Source: Burkholderia sp. FERM BP-3421
GTDB taxonomy: Bacteria > Pseudomonadota > Gammaproteobacteria > Burkholderiales > Burkholderiaceae
Reading direction: 5' to 3'
Length of the DNA stretch: 64,000 bases
Assembly: GCF_028657905.1 (NCBI RefSeq)
Contig: NZ_CP117781.1
Span: 2,852,001-2,916,000 of the forward strand
Below are positions 50,590-58,797 of the stretch, piece after piece. The translations under genes and the position numbers were made by a program. Within the stretch, counting starts at the first letter, position 1. Each line of letters starts with the position of its first letter. Below the pieces are notes generated by a model, which was not told the DNA's origin, made no database searches, and saw only the letters and a program-made list of their open reading frames with translations.

Positions 50590-51000
50590 ATGAATGCGAA
50601 TCACGCCACCGCTGCATTGAAGGTCTTCCTGGTCGATCCGGCCGCCGCCCTGCGGCGTCGGCTCGCGGCCCTGCTCGACGCACCGCCCGAGGTCGCGGTC
50701 GTGGGCGAGGCGGAGGACGCGCAGGCGGCGCTGGCAGGCATTCTCGCGTCCCAGGCCGACGTTGCCGTGATCGAGCTGCGGCTCACCGACAGCAGCGGGC
50801 TCGAACTGATTGCAACGCTCACGCGCGTCGCGCCCAAGGTGGCGATCGTCGTGCTGACGAATCAGTCCGGGCCGGCGTTTCGCACGGCGAGCGACCTGGC
50901 AGGCGCGGATTTCTTCTTCGACAAAACCGCCGAATTCGGTACAGCATGCCGCGCCATCGCCGCGATGGCGCGCCTGCGCGATGTGCCCGTCGCCCAATAA
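50590..51000 (+). CDS. Single-domain response regulator with Glu at the phosphoacceptor position
   Basis: A 136-residue CheY-like receiver without an output domain: LKVFLVDPAAALRRRLAALL at the start, VVGEAEDAQAALAGILASQA, then DVAVIELRLTDSSGLELIAT, and the conserved Lys in ADFFFDKTAEFGTACRAIA. In active receivers the third motif reads D-x-R/K; here it is Glu (codon GAG), and the acidic pair at the N-terminus is reduced to one Asp. Glu at this place can mimic the phosphorylated state. It precedes fnr by 13 bases and is probably cotranscribed. Confidence 0.85.
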   Translation: MNANHATAALKVFLVDPAAALRRRLAALLDAPPEVAVVGEAEDAQAALAGILASQADVAVIELRLTDSSGLELIATLTRVAPKVAIVVLTNQSGPAFRTASDLAGADFFFDKTAEFGTACRAIAAMARLRDVPVAQ

Positions 51001-51013
51001 ACAGGAGTCGAAC

Positions 51014-51790
51014 ATGTCGATCGCCCCAGCCGCTGCTCCCGCTCACACCCCGTCCGTCGTCGCGCCGCACGCGATGCCGCCCCCTCATCACGATGCGCCG
51101 AAAGCAGCCGCCGCGCGCTGCTCGACCTGCGCGATGCGCGCCGTGTGCCTGCCCGCCGATCTGACCGCGAGCGATCTGGCGCGCGTCGACGCGATGATCG
51201 GCACCACGCGTCACGTGAAGCGCGGCGAAGCCTTGTTTCGCAACAGCGATCCATTCCAGAGCATCTATGCGGTGCGCACCGGCTCGTTCAAGACGGTCGT
51301 CATGCATCGCGACGGCCGCGAGCACGTGACCGGCTTCCAGATCGCCGGCGAGACGCTCGGCCTCGACGGTGTGTGCAGCGGCCGCCACAACAGCGACGCC
51401 GTTGCGCTCGAGGACAGCACCGTGTGCATCATTCCGTTCTCCCAACTGGAAGCGGTGTGCCGCGACCTGCGACCGATGCAGCATCACCTGCACCAGATGA
51501 TGAGCGGCGAGATCGTGCGCGAGTCGAGCCAGATGATGCTGCTGGGCACGATGTCGGCCGAGCAGCGCGTGGCCGCGTTCCTGTTGAACCTGTCGGCGCG
51601 TTTCAAGGCGCGCGGCTACTCGGCGGCGGAGTTCAACCTGCGGATGACGCGCGCGGAGATCGGCTGCTATCTGGGAATGAAGCTCGAGACCGTGAGCCGG
51701 ATGCTGTCGAAATTCCAGCGCGAGAAGCTCATCGATCCGCGCGGCAAGCAGATCCGCATCACCGATCCGCAGGGACTCGCGCGGGTTTGA
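51014..51790 (+). CDS. fnr: FNR-type oxygen-sensing transcriptional regulator
   Basis: A 258-residue Crp/Fnr protein. An N-terminal Cys cluster (AARCSTCAMRAVCLPADL) plus the later Cys in GLDGVCSGRHNSD are the four ligands of an oxygen-labile 4Fe-4S cluster. The recognition helix GCYLGMKLETVSRMLSKFQR has the Glu, Ser and Arg of FNR, which read TTGAT/ATCAA sites; two such boxes are in this region (50372, 54645). It should switch genes on under low oxygen. ACAGGAG at 51001 is the ribosome site, and a strong terminator follows. Confidence 0.93.
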   Translation: MSIAPAAAPAHTPSVVAPHAMPPPHHDAPKAAAARCSTCAMRAVCLPADLTASDLARVDAMIGTTRHVKRGEALFRNSDPFQSIYAVRTGSFKTVVMHRDGREHVTGFQIAGETLGLDGVCSGRHNSDAVALEDSTVCIIPFSQLEAVCRDLRPMQHHLHQMMSGEIVRESSQMMLLGTMSAEQRVAAFLLNLSARFKARGYSAAEFNLRMTRAEIGCYLGMKLETVSRMLSKFQREKLIDPRGKQIRITDPQGLARV

Positions 51791-51829
51791 CGCGCGCGGG
51801 CTGAATCGTTCCATCGAGGTGTCGTCTCG

Positions 51830-51861
51830 GCAGTGCGGTCATGAACCGCACTGCTCTTTTT
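51830..51861 (+). terminator. Rho-independent terminator of fnr
   Basis: GCAGTGCGGT (51830-51839) and ACCGCACTGC (51845-51854) form a perfect 10-base-pair stem with a CATGA loop, followed by TCTTTTT. It lies 40 bases after the fnr stop. Confidence 0.94.
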
Positions 51862-52161
51862 GACGCGCCGGATCGAGGCCGATCAAGGTCCATGCGCCTT
51901 GATCCGGGCACGGCGTGCGCCGGTCATTCGCCCGATATTTTTCGTTGAGCGAAATTTTCACGCTTCCGCGCGATCCGCCGGAACGGACAGCGCAGCAGGT
52001 TCGACCGCTCGCGCAGCCATATTTCTCCATGACTCTTGGGGTGACGCAACCGCCGCGGGCGTTATCAAGCTCACGTCCTCGCCTCCGGTACGCCGATCAA
52101 TCCCGATTCGTCGGCCATACCGCTGTTTCATTGCCCGCCTGATATTCCGTCGCGGCCATGC
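51862..52161. other. Gene-free stretch upstream of the MFS unit
   Basis: A 300-base stretch, less GC-rich than the coding parts, between the fnr terminator and the small gene at 52162. Frames across it are open in part but have poor codon use. It must hold the promoter for the downstream three-gene unit. No repeat or RNA structure is evident to me. Confidence 0.3.
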
Positions 52162-52389
52162 ATGGATACCGTGTTTGATGCTCGCCTATTCGCGAGTAAT
52201 ATTGGGTCGCGCCGCCCGGACCTCGTCCTCACCCCCGACGAAGTCATCTCGCGCGGCCTGCGACGCCGCCCGTATCCGGCCAAGACCACCCGCCATCTGC
52301 TGCACGGCGGCGTCGAATACCGCTGCGACGTCGCGCTCGCCGAGTTGCGGCCCGACGCCCGCCGCCTGGACGATCACGACACCCGATGA
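52162..52389 (+). CDS. Small hypothetical protein, 75 aa
   Basis: A 75-residue polar protein (LVLTPDEVISRGLRRRPYPA, then TTRHLLHGGVEYRCDVALAE). From codon 15 onward third positions are strongly G/C, which supports a real gene; the first 14 codons are less typical, so the start is uncertain. Its stop overlaps the MFS start (ATGA), as for other coupled genes here. No family recognised. Confidence 0.5.
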   Translation: MDTVFDARLFASNIGSRRPDLVLTPDEVISRGLRRRPYPAKTTRHLLHGGVEYRCDVALAELRPDARRLDDHDTR

Positions 52390-53669
52390 CCGACCCTTCC
52401 GCACCGGAGACAGGCTTGAACACGGTAACCCGATCGGATCTCGCACTGGACGCCGCCAGTGGACGCAACACCTTCGTGCTCGTCGCCTTCACCGCGTTGA
52501 CGAATCTCGCGGACGGCGTGACCAAGGTCGCGCTGCCCCTGATGGCGACCACCCTGACGCAGTCGCCGATGCAGGTCTCCGGCGTCTCGCTCACCCTCAC
52601 CCTGCCGTGGCTGCTGGTCGCGCTGCACGTCGGCGTGCTGGTCGACCGCGCCGATCGCCGCCAGCTGCTATGGCTCGCCAACGGCATGCGGCTCGCCGCG
52701 ATCGTGACGCTCGTGCTGTTGTCGCTGTCGCAAGGCATCACGCTGCCGGCGCTGTACGTGGGCGGCCTCACGCTCGGCATCGCCGAGGTGATCGCGCTGA
52801 CCTCGGCGGCCGCGCTGATCCCCGACGCCGTCGCGCCCGCCGGCCGCGAGCGCGCGAATGCCTGGGTCGCTGGCGCGGAGACGGTCTGCAACGAGTTCTG
52901 CGGTCCGCTGGTGGGCGGCCTGCTCGTCGCGGCCGGCACGGCGCTCGCGCTCGGCACCGTGTCGGGCGCCTACCTGATCGGCATCCTGGTGCTGTTCCTC
53001 CTGACCGGCCGCTTTCGCGTCGAGCGCGCGCCGAACGCCGGGCGCGAGCCCGTGCACCAGCAGATCGTCGAGGGGCTGCATCATCTGTGGCGCGAGCCGG
53101 TGCTGCGCCTGATGGCCATCACGCTGACCGTGCTGTGCGCCTGCTGGGGCGCCTGGCTCGCGCTCATGCCGCTGTTCGCGACCAAGGTGATGGGCCTCGA
53201 CGCGCGCGGCTACGGCGTCGCGCTCAGCGCGCTCGGCGTCGGCGGCTTCGTCGGCGCGCTCAGCGTCACCACCCTGAACCGCTGGTTCGGGCGGCGCGCG
53301 GTGATGTTCGTCGACCTGCTGGGCACCCTCGCGATGATGGCCGTGCCCGCCGCGACCCTCAACCTGTGGGCGGTCGCGGCCAGCGCATTCGCGGGCGGCC
53401 TGGGCGGCACGCTGTGGACCATCAACGCGCGCACCCTCAGCCAGGCGCTCGTGCCCGGCTCGCTGCTCGGCCGCTACAACGCCGCCGCGCGCCTGTTCGG
53501 CTGGGGCGCGATGCCGATCGGCGCGGGGCTCGGCGGGCTGGTCGCCGAATACTTCGGCATGCGCGCCGCGTTCGTGGGATTCGGCGTCGCCACGCTGCTG
53601 CTGATCGTGCCGTTCCTGTGCATCGCGACGCCCGCGGCGCTCGACGTCGCGACGCGCGACCCGCAATGA
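52386..53669 (+). CDS. MFS transporter, MFS_3/EntS-like
   Basis: A 427-residue protein with 12 hydrophobic segments. LTNLADGVTKVALPLMATTL in helix 1, LHVGVLVDRADRRQLLWLAN as the loop 2-3 motif, and GGLGGTLWTINARTLSQALV in the C-terminal half place it with the MFS_3 group, which includes siderophore and macrolide exporters. Substrate unknown. It overlaps both neighbours by ATGA and is followed by a flavin reductase gene, suggesting the exported or imported compound is processed by a flavin-dependent enzyme. Confidence 0.87.
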   Translation: MTDPSAPETGLNTVTRSDLALDAASGRNTFVLVAFTALTNLADGVTKVALPLMATTLTQSPMQVSGVSLTLTLPWLLVALHVGVLVDRADRRQLLWLANGMRLAAIVTLVLLSLSQGITLPALYVGGLTLGIAEVIALTSAAALIPDAVAPAGRERANAWVAGAETVCNEFCGPLVGGLLVAAGTALALGTVSGAYLIGILVLFLLTGRFRVERAPNAGREPVHQQIVEGLHHLWREPVLRLMAITLTVLCACWGAWLALMPLFATKVMGLDARGYGVALSALGVGGFVGALSVTTLNRWFGRRAVMFVDLLGTLAMMAVPAATLNLWAVAASAFAGGLGGTLWTINARTLSQALVPGSLLGRYNAAARLFGWGAMPIGAGLGGLVAEYFGMRAAFVGFGVATLLLIVPFLCIATPAALDVATRDPQ

Positions 53670-54211
53670 TGCGAGACGGCGCATCCGTGGACGCGCGGCG
53701 CGCGCATCCGGAAACGGCCGTGGATCCGCTGCTCCCGGACACCTTCCGCCACGCGATGCGCCGGCTCGCCGCCTCGGTATGCGTGGTGACCTGCCGCCGC
53801 GACGACACGTGGTACGGCATGACCGCGACCGCCGTGACCTCGCTGTGCGTGGAGCCGCCCTCGCTGCTCGTCTGCATCCATCGCGACACCACGTGCCATG
53901 CCGCGTTGAGCCGGTGCGACCGCTTCTGCATGAATGTGCCGGGGGCCCGGCATCAGCAGGTCTCGGCCACGTTCGGCCGCAAGGCCGACGATCCCGCCGC
54001 GAAGTTCGCCGTCGGCGACTGGCGGCTCACGGCGGACGGCCTGCCCTATCTCGCCGATGCGCAGTCGAACCTGGTCTGCCGCATCGCCTCGGTCTTCGAG
54101 CATGGCACGCACCGCATCTTCGTCGGCCAGTGCGAAACCATCACGAACGGTCCGGACGCGGCCCCGCTGCTCTACGCAAACGGCGCATACGGCACGCTCG
54201 CGGCGCTGTGA
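53666..54211 (+). CDS. Flavin reductase family protein
   Basis: A 181-residue protein with the split-barrel flavin-binding pattern: FRHAMRRLAASVCVVTCRRD, then TWYGMTATAVTSLCVEPPSL, and CDRFCMNVPGARHQQVSATF. HpaC-like reductases use NAD(P)H to supply reduced FMN or FAD to a partner monooxygenase. No monooxygenase gene is adjacent. The ATG overlaps the stop of the MFS gene. An ATG three bases later (53669) is equally possible. Confidence 0.87.
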   Translation: MMRDGASVDARRAHPETAVDPLLPDTFRHAMRRLAASVCVVTCRRDDTWYGMTATAVTSLCVEPPSLLVCIHRDTTCHAALSRCDRFCMNVPGARHQQVSATFGRKADDPAAKFAVGDWRLTADGLPYLADAQSNLVCRIASVFEHGTHRIFVGQCETITNGPDAAPLLYANGAYGTLAAL

Positions 54212-54239
54212 GCGGCCCCATGCCGGGACCGGCGGCCCC

Positions 54240-54530
54240 TCACCGCACCGCCTCCCGCATCGCCTCCGTCGCCGCATCGAACACGCCGCGCAGCGCCGCG
54301 CCGGCATCCTCGTCCACGACCGGCGCGAGCCGCCGCGTCGCGCCATCCTCGAACGTCAGTTCCAGCCCGACCCGATAGCCCGCGCCGCCCTCGCGCGCCT
54401 CGATCGTCAATCCGCATCCGGCGAGCCGCGCGCCCATCCGTTCGAGACGCAGCAGCTGCACGCACGCCTCCGCCTCCACGCGCGCCGAGCCGCCAAACCC
54501 CGCATAAACGATCTGCATTCCGATTCCCAT
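54240..54530 (-). CDS. HPF/RaiA-like ribosome-associated protein (tentative)
   Basis: A 96-residue protein: MGIGMQIVYAGFGGSARVEA, then ACVQLLRLERMGARLAGCGL, and VDEDAGAALRGVFDAATEAM at the C-terminus. The beta-alpha-beta-beta-beta-alpha rhythm and the C-terminal helix resemble the S30AE (hibernation factor) fold, though key basic residues are few, so the call is tentative. A GAGGGGGA ribosome site precedes the ATG. An FNR-type box 115 bases upstream suggests induction under low oxygen, as for hibernation factors in related bacteria. Confidence 0.5.
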   Translation of the reverse strand: MGIGMQIVYAGFGGSARVEAEACVQLLRLERMGARLAGCGLTIEAREGGAGYRVGLELTFEDGATRRLAPVVDEDAGAALRGVFDAATEAMREAVR

Positions 54531-54644
54531 GCATTCCCCCTCAAGCGACCCCGCCCATCCGTCAGTCGCCTCATCGGAGCAGCACGACAGACGATCGCCT
54601 CGTGCGACCGTCGTCTCATCATCGGGAAATATCCGCCACGTCGA

Positions 54645-54658
54645 TTGACCTGCATCAA
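54645..54658. promoter_or_regulatory. FNR-type box
   Basis: TTGACCTGCATCAA, half-sites TTGAC-N4-ATCAA. It lies in the 297-base divergent region between the HPF-like gene (start 54530) and the polysaccharide-deacetylase-like gene (start 54828), and could serve either. The fnr gene is 3 kb away. Confidence 0.6.
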
Positions 54659-54827
54659 CGAGCCACCGGCCGCTTTCTGATCGGGCTCAGATCCCGCGCA
54701 CCCGGCCCGCGCCGCGCGCGCGAAACCGCCCGCGTTGCGGCCGGCTTGACGTGGCGCAACGCGCAAACGGCCAACCATCGCATGCTTGCGCAACACGCAT
54801 CACGCGCCGCTCAATCCCCCTTACATC

Positions 54828-55610
54828 ATGTCGCCACACGATCGCCCGACCCCATCCCGCGCTTCCACCCGCGCGGCGCGCCCGGCCCCTTCCGCCGTCA
54901 CCGCCCCCGCGTCGCGACACGATGTCGCGGTGCTGGTCTATCACCGCTTCGCGGCCGAGCCGGGCACCGACCCGATGACCATCAGCATCGCCGCGCTCGA
55001 CGCGCAACTGCGCCAGCTGCGCGACAGCGGCTACCAGATCGTGCCCTTGCGCGACATCGTCGCGTGGCGGCACGACGGCGATGCGCCGCTGCCGCCCAAG
55101 GCCGTCGCGCTCACGGTCGACGAAGGCCATCGCTCGATCCGCGAATGGCTGGGCCCGCTCGCGCGCGCCGAGCGCCTGCCCGTGACGCTGTTCGTGCAGC
55201 CCTCGGCGATCGACGCGGCCGTCGATACGCTGTCCTGGAGCCACCTGCGGCAACTGCATGCGACCGGACAGTTCGACGTGCAGACCCATACCTGGTGGCA
55301 GCCGGGCTTCGGCGTCGCGGCGCCGCCGCATGCGGTCACGCTCGCGCAGCTGCAACAGGCGCGCGCCGACCTGGAAGACCGTTGCGGCGGCCCCGTCGAC
55401 ATGCTGGCCTGGCCCTTCGGCACGCATGACGCGGCGCTCGCCACGCTGGCCGGCGAAGCCGGATACCGCGCGGGTTTCACGTTCGATGCGTGCAAGCTCC
55501 GCCGCGATGCGCCCGGCATGAACCTGCCGCGCTACCTGATGGTGGAAGCGTGTTCGCCCGCCGTGCTGCAGCGCCTGCTGCACCGCACGGACGAAGCGGG
55601 CCGCGCGTAG
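54828..55610 (+). CDS. Polysaccharide-deacetylase-like (NodB-fold) protein with altered metal ligands
   Basis: A 260-residue protein. After a Pro/Ala-rich N-terminal 40 residues without a clear signal peptide come HDVAVLVYHRF, AVALTVDEGHRSIREWLGPL, FDVQTHTWWQPGF and DMLAWPFGTHDAALATLAGE, the order of NodB motifs. In active enzymes motif 1 is TFDDG and motif 2 H-T-x-x-H; here they are TVDEG and HTWWQ, so one Asp is Glu and one His is Gln. Metal binding is doubtful. The start could also be the ATG at 54786; neither has a strong ribosome site. Confidence 0.8.
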   Translation: MSPHDRPTPSRASTRAARPAPSAVTAPASRHDVAVLVYHRFAAEPGTDPMTISIAALDAQLRQLRDSGYQIVPLRDIVAWRHDGDAPLPPKAVALTVDEGHRSIREWLGPLARAERLPVTLFVQPSAIDAAVDTLSWSHLRQLHATGQFDVQTHTWWQPGFGVAAPPHAVTLAQLQQARADLEDRCGGPVDMLAWPFGTHDAALATLAGEAGYRAGFTFDACKLRRDAPGMNLPRYLMVEACSPAVLQRLLHRTDEAGRA

Positions 55611-55654
55611 CGGCCCCGGGCGCGCCGGCGTTCTGGACACCGGAACAACCCAAA

Positions 55655-55702
55655 CGAAAACGCGGCGGCGCGGGCGGATCATCCGCCGCGCGCCGCCGCG
55701 TT
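55655..55702 (-). terminator. Long hairpin terminator of the nucleoside operon
   Basis: A stem of about 21 base pairs with one bulged base: AACGCGGCGGCGCG at 55659-55672 pairs with the complement at 55689-55702, and GGCGGAT with ATCCGCC inside. On the minus strand it is followed by TTTTCGTTTG, so it ends transcripts coming from cdd. It also stands between convergent genes. Confidence 0.75.
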
Positions 55703-55766
55703 CAAGCGGGCCGGGTGAGCTTTTACGGGAGCCCGCGCGACGCACGGCCACGCCGCCCCACGCGCG

Positions 55767-56159
55767 TCACTCCAGGTAGAACGCCCCCGGCAACAGCGCC
55801 TCGGCGCTCGTCACGCTGACGTCGCCCTTCAGGTTCGCGAGCACCACTTCGAGCGTCGGCTTGCCCAGTTCGATCATCACCTGCCGGCAGGCGCCGCACG
55901 GCGCGATCGGGCCGTCGGTATCGCCGATCACGGCCAGCGTCGCGAAGTCGCCGGGCGCATAGCCCGACGCGATCGCGGCGAACAGCGCGGTGCGTTCCGC
56001 GCAGTTGCACAGCCCGTAGGACGCGTTCTCGACGTTGCAGCCGTGGAATACCTTGCCGTCCTTCGTCAGCAGCGCCGCGCCGACCCGGAAGCGCGAATAC
56101 GGCGCATACGCCTTGTCGCGCGCGGCCTTCGCGGCGTCGATCAATGTGGTCTGATCCAT
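55767..56159 (-). CDS. cdd: Cytidine deaminase
   Basis: A 130-residue protein of the tetrameric cytidine deaminase type. The zinc site is complete: HGCNVENASYGLCNCAERTA (Cys with catalytic Glu) and GPIAPCGACRQVMIEL (the two further Cys). It converts cytidine and deoxycytidine to uridine and deoxyuridine for salvage. It is the last gene of the tsx-nupC-deoCAB-cdd operon, 40 bases after deoB, and ends before a strong hairpin. Confidence 0.95.
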   Translation of the reverse strand: MDQTTLIDAAKAARDKAYAPYSRFRVGAALLTKDGKVFHGCNVENASYGLCNCAERTALFAAIASGYAPGDFATLAVIGDTDGPIAPCGACRQVMIELGKPTLEVVLANLKGDVSVTSAEALLPGAFYLE

Positions 56160-56199
56160 GTCGTGTTTCCCTCGTGTCATGTCATGTCGTGTCGGTCGG

Positions 56200-57444
56200 T
56201 CAGTGCGCGCCCGCGCGCGTCCCCTTCGCGTCGAGAAACGCGACGCCGTCGGCAAATGCGTCGAGCCCGAACCAGCCGGCAAGACTCTGCCCGAGATCCG
56301 CGAACGATGCGCGCACGCCGAGGCTGCCCGGCGCGATGCGCGGCCCGTGAACGAGCAGCGGCACATGCTCGCGCGTGTGGTCGGAGCCCGGCCAGGTCGG
56401 ATCGCAGCCGTGGTCGGCCGTGAGGACCAGCACGTCGTCGTCGCGCAGCAGTGGATACAGCGCCGCCAGGCGCGCATCGAAGCGCTCCAGCTCCGCCGCA
56501 TAGCCGGCGATGTTGCGGCGATGGCCGTACTGCTGGTCGAAATCGACGAAGTTCGTCATCACGAGGCTGAAGTCAGGCGCATCGCGCAGCGCGTCGAAGG
56601 TCGCCGCCCACAGGCCGTCGAGCCCGTCCGCCTTGATCTTGCGCGTGACGCCCGCGCCCGCGTAGATGTCCGAGATCTTGCCGATGGCGATCACCTGGCC
56701 GCCCGCGGTCGCGAGCTTGTCGAGCAGGGTCGGCTCGGGCGGCGGCACCGCGAGGTCGCGCCGGTTGCCGGTGCGGCGGAAGTCGGCGGGCGTCGCGCCG
56801 ACGAACGGCCGCGCGATCACCCGGCAGATATCGTAGCGGTCGACTTCCTCGCGCGCGATCTCGCACAGCCGGTACAGCCGGTCGAGCCCGAAAACGGTCT
56901 CGTGGCAGGCGATCTGGAACACCGAATCGGCGGACGTATAGAAGATCGGCTTGCCCGTCGCGATGTGCGCCGCGCCGTGCGTCGCAAGGATCTCGGTGCC
57001 CGACGCGTGGCAGTTGCCGAGATAGCCGGGCAGGCCCGCGCGCCGCACGAGCGCGTCCAGCAGCTCGGGCGGGAACGAATCGCGCGCCTGCGGGAAGTAG
57101 CCCCAATCGAAGCGCACCGGCACGCCGGCCAGCTCCCAGTGGCCCGACGGCGTGTCCTTGCCCGACGACAGCTCGCGCGCGGCGGCGTACGCGCCGATCA
57201 GGTCGGGCGTCGCGGAGAAGCCCGCCGGCAGCATGCCGGTCGCGAGCCGGTTCGCGAGACCGAGCCCGAGGCGTTCGAGCTGCGGCACGCGCAGCGGGCC
57301 GGCGCGACCGTCGCCGTCGCACGCGCCTTGCGCGCAACGCGCCGCGATATGGCCGAGCGTGTCCGAGCCCGCGTCGCCGAAACGCCCGGCGTCCGGCGTC
57401 GCGCCGATGCCGAGCGAATCGAGAACCAGAACGATGGCGCGCAT
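56200..57444 (-). CDS. deoB: Phosphopentomutase
   Basis: A 414-residue alkaline-phosphatase-superfamily enzyme. AIVLVLDSLGIGATPDAGRF holds the first metal Asp; GKDTPSGHWELAGVPVRFDW contains the catalytic Thr region; DDDVLVLTADHGCDPTWPGS and DHTREHVPLLVHG bring the remaining metal ligands. It interconverts (deoxy)ribose-1-phosphate and -5-phosphate, the link between DeoA and DeoC. The ATG at 57444 has a GGAGGAG site; deoA ends 14 bases before it. Confidence 0.95.
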   Translation of the reverse strand: MRAIVLVLDSLGIGATPDAGRFGDAGSDTLGHIAARCAQGACDGDGRAGPLRVPQLERLGLGLANRLATGMLPAGFSATPDLIGAYAAARELSSGKDTPSGHWELAGVPVRFDWGYFPQARDSFPPELLDALVRRAGLPGYLGNCHASGTEILATHGAAHIATGKPIFYTSADSVFQIACHETVFGLDRLYRLCEIAREEVDRYDICRVIARPFVGATPADFRRTGNRRDLAVPPPEPTLLDKLATAGGQVIAIGKISDIYAGAGVTRKIKADGLDGLWAATFDALRDAPDFSLVMTNFVDFDQQYGHRRNIAGYAAELERFDARLAALYPLLRDDDVLVLTADHGCDPTWPGSDHTREHVPLLVHGPRIAPGSLGVRASFADLGQSLAGWFGLDAFADGVAFLDAKGTRAGAH

Positions 57445-57458
57445 GACAACTCCTCCGT

Positions 57459-58778
57459 TTAATCGATCAAGGCGTGGATCACGGGCGGCAGCTCGGCCGC
57501 CGCCGCGTCGATCCGGTACGCGCGCTGCACCTCGGCGAGCGCGCGCTGCGCGGCGTCGCGGTCGCGCGCGTGCACGACGCCGAGCGGCTGCCCGGCGTCG
57601 ACGCGCGCGCCGAGTTCCGCGAGCCCGGTCAGGCCGACGGCCGGGTCCAGCACGTCGTCGGGACGGCTGCGGCCGCCGCCGAGCCCGACCACCGCGAGCC
57701 CGAGCGCGCGCGCGTCGACCGCGCCGATCCAGCCGGCCCGCGGCGCGGGCACCTCGATGCCGACGGGCGCCGTCGCGAGATGGCGCGCCGGCGCATCGAG
57801 CAGGTCGGCCGGGCCGCCGAGCCCCGCCACCATCCGCGCGAAGCGCTCGGCCGCGGCTCCCGATGCGAGCACGGCTTCGAGCCGCGCCTGCGCCTCGGCG
57901 GCGTCGCGCGCGAGCCCGCCCAGCCGCAGCATCTGGCCCGCGAGCGCGAGCGTCACCGCATGCAGGCGCGCCGGACGCGCCGCGCCGGTCAGGTAGTCGA
58001 GCGCGCAGCGGATCTCCACCGCGTTGCCGGCGCACGGCGCGAGCGCCTGGCTCATGTCGGTCAGCGTCGCCGTGGTGCGCATGCCCGCGCCGTTGCCGAC
58101 GTCGACGATGCTGCGCGCCAGCTCGACCGATTTCTCATAGGTGGGCATGAACGCGCCCGAGCCAACCTTCACGTCCATCGCGAGCGCGTCGAGGCCCGCC
58201 GCGAGCTTCTTCGACAGGATCGACGCGGTGATCATCGAGATCGACTCGACCGTCGCGGTCACGTCGCGCACCGCGTAGATCGCCTTGTCGGCGGGCGCGA
58301 GCCGGCCGGTCTGGCCGATGATCGCGATGCCCGCCTCCTTCACGACGCGCCTGAAGCGCGCGGTGTCCGGCGCGACGTCGTAGCCGGGAATCGCTTCGAG
58401 CTTGTCGAGCGTCCCGCCCGTGTGGCCCAGCCCGCGTCCGGAAATCATCGGCACGTAGCCGCCGCACGCGGCGACCATCGGCCCGAGCAGCAGCGAGGTC
58501 AGGTCGCCGACGCCGCCCGTCGAATGCTTGTCGACCACCGGCCCGGGCAGGTCGAGCCCGCGCCAGTCGAGCACGTCGCCCGAATCGCGTTGCGCGAGCG
58601 TCATCTCGACGCGCGCCTCGATCGGCAGCTCGTTGAAATAGACCGCCATCGCGAACGCCGCGATCTGGCCTTCGCCGACCTGGCCGGCGCTCACGCCGCC
58701 GATGAAGCGCGCGATCTCGCCCGCTTCGAGCGGCAGACGGTCGCGCACGCGGCGGATCACTTCCTGGGGCAAAAACAT
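57459..58778 (-). CDS. deoA: Thymidine phosphorylase
   Basis: A 439-residue protein of the usual length. The phosphate-binding and family signature is PVVDKHSTGGVGDLTSLLLG, followed by GGYVPMISGRGLGHTGGTLD and KLAAGLDALAMDVKVGSGAF. It cleaves thymidine and deoxyuridine with phosphate to base and deoxyribose-1-phosphate. It lies between deoC (19 bases) and deoB (14 bases) on the same strand. Confidence 0.95.
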   Translation of the reverse strand: MFLPQEVIRRVRDRLPLEAGEIARFIGGVSAGQVGEGQIAAFAMAVYFNELPIEARVEMTLAQRDSGDVLDWRGLDLPGPVVDKHSTGGVGDLTSLLLGPMVAACGGYVPMISGRGLGHTGGTLDKLEAIPGYDVAPDTARFRRVVKEAGIAIIGQTGRLAPADKAIYAVRDVTATVESISMITASILSKKLAAGLDALAMDVKVGSGAFMPTYEKSVELARSIVDVGNGAGMRTTATLTDMSQALAPCAGNAVEIRCALDYLTGAARPARLHAVTLALAGQMLRLGGLARDAAEAQARLEAVLASGAAAERFARMVAGLGGPADLLDAPARHLATAPVGIEVPAPRAGWIGAVDARALGLAVVGLGGGRSRPDDVLDPAVGLTGLAELGARVDAGQPLGVVHARDRDAAQRALAEVQRAYRIDAAAAELPPVIHALID

Positions 58779-58797
58779 GAGGGCTCCTTTGCTACCG

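Noticed and set aside
51860..54211. A 783-codon plus-strand frame spanning the small gene, MFS and flavin reductase
   Set aside because: Only its last part coincides with the flavin reductase frame; the rest is out of frame with the MFS gene and Arg/Ala-rich.
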